Position numbers and translations under genes: made by a program
Assembly (NCBI GenBank): GCA_948099385.1
Contig: CANUEZ040000209.1
Coordinates: 1,364,001-1,428,000, forward strand
Reading direction: 5' to 3'
DNA: 64,000 bases
Source of the DNA: Fasciola hepatica
Lineage: Eukaryota > Platyhelminthes > Trematoda > Plagiorchiida > Fasciolidae
The notes under the pieces: model-generated
What the model saw: the letters and a program-made list of their open reading frames with translations, nothing else
Database searches by the model: none
What the model was told of the DNA's origin: nothing
In this document: positions 54,200 to 64,000 of the stretch, in pieces
Layout: each line of letters starts with the position of its first letter
Position numbering within the stretch: position 1 is the first letter of the stretch

Positions 54200-55469
54200 T
54201 TATGAACAATCCACACAGATTGCTCATACAATGCAATAGAGCAGTGGCAGAGTAGATTTGTATAATATGATTCTCCATGCATCCTGAACACGGAATTGAC
54301 CATTGAAAATGATGGAAGCACTGTACAGCTGTTTGATCCGCTAAGGGAATCATGAGCATTGCACATGGACAGAGCCCACACGGGGACACGAAAAGGGTTG
54401 GGGTGAACGAATGTCAGTCGCACACCCAAACCACAAGGCTATCCGATATGGGTCTGAACGCTTTGTTCAACAGATACAATACATGATATAGCACAATCCC
54501 CAAATTGGCTTCGGCTTTCGCTTTCGCTTTGAACGGTAACAACCAAATTCTCGCACACCGATCCAATCCTATATGCCATCACTTCTCTATTTATGGGCCT
54601 AAGTAAAACCAAGGCATTCCCTTATGAACAATCCCCACACAGATTGCTCATACAATGCAATAGAGCAGTAGCAGAGTAGATTTGTATAATATGATTCTCC
54701 ATGCAGCTTGAACACTGAACTGACCATTGAAAATGATGGAAGCACTGTACAGCTGTTTGATCCGCTAAGGGAATCATGAGCATTGCACATGGACAAAGCC
54801 CACACGGGGACACGAACAAAGGTTGGGGTGAACGAATGTCAGTCGAACACCCAAACCACAAGGCTATCCGATATGGGTCTCAACGCTTTGTTCAACATAT
54901 ACAATAATTGATATAGCACAATCCCCAAATTGGCTTCGGCTTTCGCTTTCGCTTTGAACGGTAACAACCAAATTCTCGCACACCGATCCAATCCTATGTT
55001 CCATCACTTCTCTATTTATGGGCCAAAGTAAAACCAAGGCATTCCCTTATGAACATTCCACACAGATTGCTCATACAATGCAATGGAGCAGTATCAGAGT
55101 AGATTTGTATAATATGATTCTCCATGCAGCTTGAATACTCAACTGACCATTGAAAATGATGGAAGCACTGTACAGCTGTTTGATCCGCTAAGGGAATCAT
55201 GAGCATTGCACATGGACAGAGCCCACACGGGGACACGAAGAAGGGTTGGGGTGAACGAATGTCAGTCGAACACCCAAACCACAAGGCTATCCGATATGGG
55301 TCTGAACGCTTTGTTCAACAGATACAATACATGATATAGCACAATCCCCAAATTGGCTTCGGCTTTCGCTTGCGCTTTGAACGGTAACAACCAAATTCTC
55401 GCACACCGATCCAATCCTATGTGCCATCACTTCTCTATTTATGGGCCTAAGTAAAACCAAGGCATTCCC

Positions 55470-57169
55470 TTATGAACAATCCCCACACAGATTGCTCATA
55501 CAATGCAATAGAGCAGTAGCAGAGTAGATTTGTATAATATGATTCTCCATGCAGCTTGAATACTGAACTGACCATTGAAAATGATGGAAGCACTGTACAG
55601 CTGTTTGATCCGCTAAGGGAATCATGAGCATTGCACATGGACAGAGCCCACTCGGAGACACGAACAAGGGTTGGGGTGAACGAATGTCAGTCAAACACCC
55701 AAACCACAAGGCTATCCGATATGGGTCTGAACGCTTCGTTCAACAGATACACTACATCATATAGCACAATCCCCAAATTGGCTTCGGCTTTCGCTTTCGC
55801 TTTGAACGGTAACAACCAAATTCTCGCACACCGATCCAATCCTATGTGCCATCACTTCTCTATTTATGGGCCTAAGTAAAACCAAGGCATTCCCTTATGA
55901 ACAATCCCCACACAGATTGCTCATACAATGCAATGGAGCAGTAGCAGAGTAGATTTGTATAATATGATTCTCCATGCAGCTTGAACACTGAACTGACCAT
56001 TGAAAATGATGGAAGCACTGTACAGCTGTTTGATCCGCTAAGGGAATCATGAGCATTGCACATGGACAGAGCCCACACGGGGACACGAATAAGGGTTGGG
56101 GTGAACGAATGTCAGTCGAACACCCAAACCACAAGGCTATCCGATATGGGTCTGAACGCTTCGTTCAACAGATACAATACATGATATAGCACAATCCCCA
56201 AATTGGCTTCGGCTTTCGCTTTCGCTTTGAACGGTAACAACCAAATTCTCACACACCGATCCAATCCTATGTGCCATCACTTCTCTATTTATGGGCCTAA
56301 GTAAAACCAAGGCATTCCCTTATGAACAATCCCCACACAGATTGCTCATACAATGCAATAGAGCAGTAGCAGAGTAGATTTGTATAATATGATTCTCCAT
56401 GCAGCTTGAACACTGAACTGACCATTGAAAATGATGGAAGCACTGTACAGCTGTTTGATCCGCTAAGGGAATCATGAGCATTGCACATGGACAGAGCCCA
56501 CTCGGAGACACGAACAAGGGTTGGGGTGAACGAATGTCAGTCAAACACCCAAACCACAAGGCTATCCGATATGGGTCTGAACGCTTCGTTCAACAGATAC
56601 ACTACATCATATAGCACAATCCCCAAATTGGCTTCGGCTTTCGCTTTCGCTTTGAACGGTAACAACCAAATTCTCGCACACCGATCCAATCCTATGTGCC
56701 ATCACTTCTCTATTTATGGGCCTAAGTAAAACCAAGGCATTCCCTTATGAACAATCCACACACAGATTGCTCATACAATGCAATGGAGCAGTATCAGAGT
56801 AGATTTGTATAATATGATTCTCCATGCAGCTTGAATACTGAACTGACCATTGAAAATGATGGAAGCACTGTACAGCTGTTTGATCCGCTAAGGGAATCAT
56901 GAGCATTGCACATGGACAGAGCCCACACGGGGACACGAACAAGGGTTGGGGTGAACGAATGTCAGTCGAACACCCAAACCACAAGGCTATCCGATATGGG
57001 TCTGAACGCTTTGTTCAACAGATACAATACATGATATAGCACAATCCCCAAATTGGCTTCGGCTTTCCCTTTCGCTTTGAACGGTAACAACCAAATTCTC
57101 ACACACCGATCCAATCCTATGTGCCATCACTTCTCTATTTATGGGCCTAAGTAAAACCAAGGCATTCCC
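55470..57169. repeat. Two dimer HOR copies (850 bp each)
   Basis: Monomers 55470 + 55895 and 56320 + 56745 pair up, all 425 bp. Both first members carry CAGTCAAACACCC, a G-to-A change in the usual CAGTCGAAC. Both second members carry AATTCTCACACACC in place of AATTCTCGCACACC. Second members differ in their 5' ends (CCCCACACAG with AGTAGCAG against CCACACACAG with AGTATCAG). Confidence 0.85.
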
Positions 57170-58862
57170 TTATGAACAATCCACACAGATTGCTCATACA
57201 ATGCAATAGAGCAGTCGCAGAGTAGATTTGTATAATATGATTCTCCATGCAGCTTGAACACTGAACTGACCATTGAAAATGATGGAAGCACTGTACAGCT
57301 GTTTGATCCGCTAAGGGAATCATGAGCATTGCACATGGACAGAGCCCACACGGGGACACGAACAAGGGTTGGGGTGAACGATTGTCAGTCGAACACCCAA
57401 ACCACAAGGCTAGCCGATATGGGTCTCAACGCTTCGTTCAACAGATACACTACATCATATAGCACAATCCCCAAATTGGCTTCGGCTTTCGCTTTCGCTT
57501 TGAACGGTAACAATCAAATTCTCGCACACCGATCCAATCCTATGTTCCATCACTTCTCTATTTATGGGCCTAAGTAAAACCAAGGCATTCCCTTATGAAC
57601 AATCCCCACACAGATTGCTCATACAATGCAATAGAGCAGTAGCAGAGTAGATTTGTATAATATGATTCTCCATGCAGCTTGAACACTGAACTGACCATTG
57701 AAAATGATGGAAGCACTGTACAGCTGTTTGATCCGCTAAGGGAAGCATGAGCATTGCACATGGACAGAGCCCACACAGGGACACGAACAAGGGTTGGGGT
57801 GAACGAATGTCAGTCGAACACCCAAACCACAAGGCTATCCGATATGGTTCTCGAAGCTTTGTTCAACATATACACTACATTATATAGCACAATCCCCAAA
57901 TTGGCTTCGGCTTTCGCTTTCGCTTTGAACGGTAACAATCAAATTCTCGCACACAGATCCAATCCTGTGTTCCATCACTTCTCTATTTATGGGCCTAAGT
58001 AAAACCAAGGCATTCCCTTATGAACAATCCACACAGATAGCTCGTACAATGCAATAGAGCAGTAGCAGAGTTGATTTGTATAATATGATTCTCCATGCAG
58101 CTTGAATACTGAACTGACCATTGAAAATGATGGAAGCACTGTACAGCTGTTTGATCCGCTAAGGGAATCATGAGCATTGCACATGGACAGAGCCCACACG
58201 GGGACACGAAAAAGGTTGGGGTGAACGAATGTCAGTCGAACACCCAAACCACAAGGCTATCCGATATGCGTCTGAACGCTTCGTTCAACAGATACACTAC
58301 ATCATATAGCACAATCCCCAAATTGGCTTCAACTTTCGCTTTCGCTTTCAACGGTAACAACCAAATTATCGCACACCGATCCAATCCTATGTTCCATCAG
58401 TTCTCTATTTATGGGCCTAAGTAAAACCAAGGCATTCCCTTATGAACAATCCACACAGATTGCTAATACAATGCAATAGAACAGTAGCAGAGTAGATTTG
58501 TATAATATGATTCTCCATGCAGCTTGAACACTGAACTGACCATTGAAAATGATGGAAGCACTGTACAGCTGTTTGATCCGCTAAGGGAATCATGAGCATT
58601 GCACATGGACAGAGCCCACACGGGGACACGAACAAGGGTTGGGGTGAACGATTGTCAGTCGAACACCCAAACCACAAGGCTATCCGATATGGGTCTGAAC
58701 GCTTCGTTCAACAGATACACTACATCATATAGCACAATCCCCAAATTGGCTTCGGCTTTCGCTTTCGTTTTGAACGGTAACAATCAAATTCTCGCACACA
58801 GAGCCAAATCTGTGTTCCATCACTTCTCTATTTATGGGCCTAAGTAAAACCAAGGCATTCCC

Positions 58863-61404
58863 TTATGAACAATCCCCACACAGATTGCTCATACAATGCA
58901 ATAGAGCAGTAGCAGAGTAGATTTGTATAATATGATTCTCCATGCAGCTTGAATACTGAACTGACCATTGAAAATGATGGAAGCACTGTACAGCTTTTTG
59001 ATCCGCTAACGGAATCATGAGCATTGCACATGGACAGAGCCCACACGGGGACACGAACCAAGGTTGGGGTGAACGATTGTCAGTCGAACACCCAAACCAC
59101 AAGGCTATCCGATATGGGTCTCAACGCTTTGTTCAACATATACAATACATGATATAGCACAATCCCCAAATTGGCTTCGGCTTTCGCTTTCGCTTTCAAC
59201 AGTACCAGCCAAAGTTTCGCACACCGATCCAATCCTATGTTCCATCATTTCTCCATTTATGGGCCTAGGTAAAACCAAGACATTCCCTTATGAACAATCC
59301 ACACAGATTGCTCATACAATGCAATAGAGCAGTAGCAGAGTAGATTTGTATAATATGATTCTCCCTGCAGCTTGAACACTGAACTGACCATTGAAAATGA
59401 TGGAAGCACTGTACAGCTGTTTGATCCGCTAAGGGAATCATGAGCATTGCACATGGACAGAGCCCACACGGGGACACGAATAAGGGTTGGGGTGAACGAA
59501 TGTCAGTCGAACACCCAAACCACAAGGCTATCCGATATGCGTCTGAACGCTTCGTTCAACAGATACACTACATCATATAGCACAATCCCCAAATTGGCTT
59601 CGACTTTCGCTTTCGCTTTCAACGGTAACAACCAAATTCTCGCACACCGATCCAATCCTATGTTCCATCACTTCTCTATTTATGGGCCTAAGTAAAACCA
59701 AGGCATTCCCTTATGAACAATCCACACAGATTGCTCATACAATGCAATAGAGCAGTCGCAGAGTAGATTTGTATAATATGATTCTCCATGCAGCTTGAAC
59801 ACTGAACTGACCATTGAAAATGATGGGAGCACTGTACAGCTGTTTGATCCGCTAAGGGAATCATGATCATTGCACATGGACAGAGCCCACACGGGGACAA
59901 GAACAAGGGTTGGGGTGAACGATTGTCAGTCGAACACCCAAACCACAAGGCTATCCGATATGGGTCTGAACGCTTTGTTCAACAGATACACTACATCATA
60001 TAGCACAATCCCCAAATTGGCTTTGGCTTTCGCTTTCGTTTTGAACGGTAACAATCAAATTCTCGCACACAGAGCCAAATCTGTGTTCCATCACTTCTCT
60101 ATTCATGGGCCTAAGTAAAACCAAGGCATTCCCTTATGAACAATCCCCACACAGATTGCTCATACAATGCAATAGAGCAGTAGCAGAGTAGATTTGTATA
60201 ATATGATTCTCCATGCAGCTTGAATACTGAACTGACCATTGAAAATGATGGAAGCACTGTACAGCTGTTTGATCCGCTAACGGAATCATGAGCATTGCAC
60301 ATGGACAGAGCCCACACGGGGACACGAACCAAGGTTGGGGTGAACGATTGTCAGTCGAACACCCAAACCACAAGGCTATCCGATATGGGTCTCAACGCTT
60401 TGTTCAACATATACAATACATGATATAGCACAATCCCCAAATAGGCTTCGGCTTTCGCTTTCGATTTCAACAGTACCAGCCAAAGTTTCGCACACCGATC
60501 CAATCCTATGTTCCATCACTTCTCCATTTATGGGCCTAAGTAAAACCAAGACATTCCCTTATGAACAATCCACACAGATTGCTCATACAATGCAATAGAG
60601 CAGTAGCAGAGTAGATTTGTATAATATGATTCTCCCTGCAGCTTGAACACTGAACTGACCATTGAAAATGATGGAAGCACTGTACAGCTGTTTGATCCGC
60701 TAAGGGAATCATGAGCATTGCACATGGACAGAGCCCACACGGGGACACGAATAAGGGTTGGGGTGAACGAATGTCAGTCGAACACCCAAACCACAAGGCT
60801 ATCCGATATGGGTCTGAACGCTTCGTTCAACAGATACAATACATGATATAGCACAATCCCCAAATAGGCTTCGGCTTTCGCTTTCGCTTTGAACGGTAAC
60901 AACCAAATTCTCGCACACCGATCCAATCCTTTGTTCCATCACTTCTCTATTTATGGGCCTAAGTGAAACCAAGGCATTCCCTTATGAAAAATCCACACAG
61001 ATTGCTCATACAATGCAATAGATCAGTAGCAGAGTAGATTTGTATAATATGATTCTCCATGCAGCTTGAATACTGAACTGACCATTGAAAATGATGGAAG
61101 CACTGTACAGCTGTTTGATCCGCTAAGGGAATCATGAGCATTGCACATGGACAGAGCCCACACGGGGACACGAACAAGGGTTGGGGTGAACGATTGTCAG
61201 TCGAACACCCAAACCACAAGGCTATCCGATATGGGTCTGAACGCTTCGTTCAACAGATACACTACATCATATAGCACAATCCCCAAATTGGCTTCGGCTT
61301 TCGCTTTCGTTTCGAACGGTAACTATCAAATTCTCGCACACAGAGCCAAATCTGTGTTCCATCACTTCTCTATTTATGGGCCTAAGTAAAACCAAGGCAT
61401 TCCC
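58863..61404. repeat. Three-monomer HOR, two copies at 1271-bp spacing
   Basis: Copy 1 is 58863-60133 and copy 2 is 60134-61404. First members share GCTAACGGAATC, CGAACCAAGG and the diverged cassette before the next anchor. Second members share CTCCCTGCAGC and CGAATAAGGG. Third members (59711, 60982) share the 3' alleles CGTTT and AGAGCCAAATC but differ at the start, where 60982 has GAAAAATCC and AGATCAG. The second half of the second members also differs (TACACTACATC against TACAATACATGA). Confidence 0.78.
59197..59216 (+). repeat. Diverged 20-bp cassette in the monomer (4 copies)
   Basis: Here the usual GAACGGTAACAATCAAATTC region reads CAACAGTACCAGCCAAAGTT, seven substitutions in about 20 bp within otherwise ordinary monomers. 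The same cassette occurs at 60468-60487, 62164-62183 and 63433-63452 (spacing 1271, 1696 and 1269 bp) and I saw it nowhere else. It destroys the CENP-B-box-like motif in those monomers. The tight clustering suggests transfer of a short tract from a diverged repeat variant rather than independent mutation. Confidence 0.85.
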
Positions 61405-63880
61405 TTATGAACAATCCCCACACAGATTGCTCATACAATGCAATAGAGCAGTAGCAGAGTAGATTTGTATAATATGATTCTCCATGCAGCTTGAACACTG
61501 AACTGACCATTGAAAATGATGGAAGCACTGTACAGTTGTTTGATCCGCTAAGAGAATCATGAGCATTGCACATGGACAGAGCCCACACGGGGACACGAAC
61601 AAGGGTTGGGGTGAACGAATGTCAGTCGAACACCCAAACCACAAGGCTATCCGATATGGGTCTGAACGCTTTGTTCAACAGATACACTACATCATATAGC
61701 ACAATCCCCAAATTGGCTTCGAATTTCGCTTTCGCTTTGAACGGTAACAATCAAATTCTCGCACACAGAGCCAAATCTGTGTTCCATCACTTCTCTATTT
61801 ATGGGCCTAAGTAAAACCAAGGCATTCCCTTATGAACAATCCCCACACAGATTGCTCATACAATGCAATGGAGCAGTAGCAGAGTAGATTTGTATAATAT
61901 GATTCTCCATGCAGCTTGAATACTGAACTGACCATTGAAAATGATGGAAGCACTGTACAGCTTTTTGATCCGCTAAGGGAATCATGAGCATTGCACATGG
62001 ACAGAGCCCACACGGGGACACGAACAAGGGTTGGGGTGAACGATTGTCAGTCGAACACCCAAACCACAAGGCTATCCGATATGGGTCTCAACGCTTTGTT
62101 CAACATATACAATAATTGATATAGCACAATCCCCAAATTGGCTTCGGCTTTCGCTTTCGCTTTCAACAGTACCAGCCAAAGTTTCGCACACCGATCCAAT
62201 CCTATGTTCCATCACTTCTCCATTTATGGGCCTAAGTAAAACCAAGACATTCCCTTATGAACAATCCACACAGATTGCTCATACAATGCAATAGAGCAGT
62301 AGCAGAGTAGATTTGTATAATATGATTCTCCCTGCAGCTTGAACACTGAACTGACCATTGAAAATGATGGAAGCACTGTACAGCTGTTTGATCCGCTAAG
62401 GGAATCATGAGCATTGCACATGGACAGAGCCCACACGGGGACACGAACAAGGGTTGGGGTGAACGAATGTCAGTCGAACACCCAAACCACAAGGCTATCC
62501 GATATGGGTCTGAACGCTTCGTTCAACAGATACAATACATGATATAGCACAATCCCCAAATAGGCTTCGGCTTTCGCTTTCGCTTTGAACGGTAACAACC
62601 AAATTCTCGCACACCGATCCAATCCTATGTTCCATCAGTTCTCTATTTATGGGCCTAAGTAAAACCAAGGCATTCCCTTATGAACAATCCACACAGATTG
62701 CTAATACAATGCAATAGAGCAGTAGCAGAGTAGATTTGTATATTATGATTCTCCATGCAGCTTGAACACTGAACTGACCATTGAAAATGATGGAAGCACT
62801 GTACAGCTGTTTGATCCGCTAAGGGAATCATGAGCATTGCACATGGACAGAGCCCACACGGGGACACGAACAAGGGTTGGGGTGAACGATTGTCAGTCGA
62901 ACACCCAAACCACAAGGCTATCCGATATGGGTCTGAACGCTTCGTTCAACAGATACACTACATCATATAGCACAATCCCCAAATTGGCTTCGGCTTTCGC
63001 TTTCGTTTTGAACGGTAACAATCAAATTCTCGCACACAGAGCCAAATCTGTGTTCCATCACTTCTCTATTTATGGGCCTAAGTAAAACCAAGGCATTCCC
63101 TTATGAACAATCCACACAGATTGCTCATACAATGCAATAGAGCAGTAGCAGAGTGGATTTGTATAATATGATTCTCCATGCAGCTTGAATACTGAACTGA
63201 CCATTGAAAATGATGGAAGCACTGTACAGCTGTTTGATCCGCTAAGGGAATCATGAGCATTGCACATGGACAGAGCCCACACGGGGACACGAACAAGGGT
63301 TGGGGTGAACGATTGTCAGTCGAACACCCAAACCACAAGGCTATCCGATATGGGTCTCAACGCTTTGTTCAACAGATACACTACATCATATAGCACAATC
63401 CCCAAATTGGCTTCGGCTTTCGCTTTCGCTTTCAACAGTACCAGCCAAAGTTTCGCACACCGATCCAATCCTTTGTTCCATCACTTCTCCATTTATGGGC
63501 CTAAGTAAAACCAAGACATTCCCTTATGAACAATCCACACAGATTGCTCATACAATGCAATAGAGCAGTAGCAGAGTAGATTTGTATAGTATGATTCTCC
63601 CTGCAGCTTGAACACTGAACTGACCATTGAAAATGATGGAAGCACTGTACAGCTGTTTGATCCGCTAAGGGAATCATGAGCATTGCACATGGACAGAGCC
63701 CACACGGGGACACGAATAAGGGTTGGGGTGAACGAATGTCAGTCGAACACCCAAACCACAAGGCTATCCGATATGGGTCTGAACGCTTCGTTCAACAGAT
63801 ACAATACATGATATAGCACAATCCCCAAATAGGCTTCGGCTTTCGCTTTCGCTTTGAACGGTAACAACCAAATTCTCGCA

Positions 63881-63898
63881 CACAGAGCCAAATCTGTG
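63881..63898. other. Allele-specific 6-bp hairpin CACAGA-GCCAAA-TCTGTG (9 copies)
   Basis: The allele CACAGAGCCAAATCTGTG has perfect 6-bp arms around a 6-base loop. Copies are at 34222-34239, 35918-35935, 46092-46109, 58797-58814, 60068-60085, 61339-61356, 61764-61781, 63035-63052 and 63881-63898. The more common allele CACAGATCCAATCCTGTG has 5-bp arms and an 8-base loop. The other common allele, CACCGATCCAATCCTATG, has no dyad. The nine strong copies are absent from the first 34 kb and six of them cluster in the last 5.3 kb. Confidence 0.85.
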
Positions 63899-63946
63899 TT
63901 CCATCACTTCTCTATTTATGGGCCTAAGTAAAACCAAGGCATTCCC

Positions 63947-64000
63947 TTATGAACAATCCCCACACAGATTGCTCATACAATGCAATAGATCAGTAGCAGA
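63947..64000. repeat. Partial satellite monomer at right edge
   Basis: The first 54 bp of a monomer are cut by the window edge. It has the long AATCCCCACACAG allele and CAATAGATCAGTAGCAG. The array therefore continues to the right, and the total array is longer than 64 kb. Confidence 0.97.

Larger units (their letters stand above)
47007..54621. repeat. Satellite domain G, monomers 111-128, homogeneous 423-bp run
   Basis: Anchors: 47007, 47430, 47853, 48276, 48699, 49122, 49545, 49968, 50391, 50814, 51237, 51660, 52083, 52506, 52929, 53352, 53777, 54200. Fifteen consecutive monomers (47007 to 53351) are exactly 423 bp, all with the 2-bp-short allele (CAACCCACACAG at 47007). The monomer at 53352 reverts to the long allele. 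The CAAAGCACAAGTCTATCC allele with AACGATTTGTTC marks 47853, 48276, 49122 and 49545. Monomers at 47853 and 49122 share TTGCCCATAC. Those at 48699 and 49968 share GTATGATATG, giving a 1269-bp trimer spacing. Confidence 0.9.
54622..63946. repeat. Satellite domain H, monomers 129-150, dimers then trimer/tetramer spacing
   Basis: Anchors: 54622, 55047, 55470, 55895, 56320, 56745, 57170, 57593, 58018, 58440, 58863, 59288, 59711, 60134, 60559, 60982, 61405, 61830, 62255, 62678, 63101, 63524. Lengths alternate between 425, 423 and occasional 422 bp. Dimers occupy 55470-57169. From 58863 a trimer repeats (GCTAACGGAATC with CGAACCAAGG at 58863 and 60134). The CTGCAG allele then recurs in the monomers at 59288, 60559, 62255 and 63524, spaced by three, four and three monomers. 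A diverged 20-bp cassette recurs just before each of these monomers. Confidence 0.88.
1..64000. repeat. Tandem satellite DNA array, ~424-bp monomer, ~151 copies
   Basis: The same unit of about 424 bp repeats from the first base to the last with no interruption. I anchored each copy on the TTA of ATTCCCTTATGAAC (substituted in a few copies, such as 33017, 51660, 52083 and 53777) and obtained 151 anchors from 347 to 63947, hence 150 complete monomers averaging 424.0 bp. All copies point the same way. Copies picked for comparison differ by a few percent, while neighbouring HOR copies reach about 99.5 percent identity. Observed lengths are 422, 423, 424, 425 and one 427. They are explained by a 1-bp marker (CGAACAAGGG or CGAAAAGGG), a 2-bp marker (AATCCCCACACAG or AATCCACACAG) and four rare indels. 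Such arrays are typical of eukaryotic centromeric or pericentromeric heterochromatin. The centromeric role is inference, and the family is not one I recognise. Confidence 0.99.

Noticed and set aside
347..63947. About 60-125-codon open frames on both strands in nearly every monomer
   Set aside because: They overlap in antiparallel frames of the same repeat, change start and end with single-base alleles, and are closed by stops in many copies (for example by the AATACATGA allele). The 1-bp and 2-bp length markers shift frame between monomers. No known domain or signal is seen. The longest (46020-46397 and 46870-47244, minus strand) exist only because of the junction lesions there.
1..64000. 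CRISPR array
   Set aside because: The unit is about 424 bp and repeats end to end with no unique spacers. No cas genes are present.
1..64000. rDNA, 5S rDNA or histone-type gene cluster with a similar repeat length
   Set aside because: No rRNA sequence, no 5S internal control region and no conserved coding frame are visible in the monomer.
1..64000. Transposon or retroelement embedded in the array
   Set aside because: Every consecutive anchor is 422-427 bp from the next, which leaves no room for an insertion. No terminal repeats or target duplications were seen.

Overview
The whole 64 kb window is one uninterrupted tandem array of a satellite DNA. I found no gene, RNA gene or mobile element, and no flanking unique sequence. 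The repeat unit is about 424 bp. Aligned on the invariant motif ATTCCCTTATGAAC, I count 151 anchor points from 347 to 63947. They bound 150 complete monomers with a mean length of exactly 424.0 bp, plus a partial monomer at each edge. All copies lie in the same head-to-tail orientation. The many short open frames on both strands are by-products of the repeat. The organism is almost certainly a eukaryote, because an array of this kind is typical of centromeric or other heterochromatic satellites. I do not recognise the family and cannot name a clade.

Monomer lengths run from 422 to 427 bp, nearly all explained by two indel markers. One is 1 bp (CGAACAAGGG or CGAAAAGGG) and one is 2 bp (AATCCCCACACAG or AATCCACACAG). 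Rare extra indels occur at 25.79 kb and around 45.3-47.0 kb.

Layout. 1-10955: a three-monomer higher-order repeat (HOR), nearly identical at 772-3319 and then more mixed. 10956-20717: trimers of recognisable classes in fixed order, with two places where one monomer is missing. 20718-23690: mostly 425-bp monomers. From 23691 on, the 2-bp-short allele appears and then marks 52 of the next 95 complete monomers. Duplications here are of mixed order: a 1 kb trimer-spaced block at 24.3-26.6 kb, dimers at 27.9-29.6 kb, tetramers at 33.4-36.8 kb and trimer-like copies at 40.2-42.4 kb. 42761-47006: 425-bp monomers with an identical 3' half, followed by a cluster of lesions. 47007-53351: fifteen consecutive 423-bp monomers, with a tetramer duplication at 50.8-54.2 kb. 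54622-64000: dimers, then trimers and tetramers carrying a diverged 20-bp cassette.

Inside the monomer, CpG is strongly partitioned: about 200-210 bp have none and about 220 bp hold 13-14. The CpG half also has a four-copy xxGCTT microrepeat running into a CENP-B-box-like 17-mer (7 of 9 core positions), and allele-dependent short inverted repeats. The most informative content of the window is therefore a fine record of unequal crossover and gene conversion in a probably centromeric satellite of unknown family.
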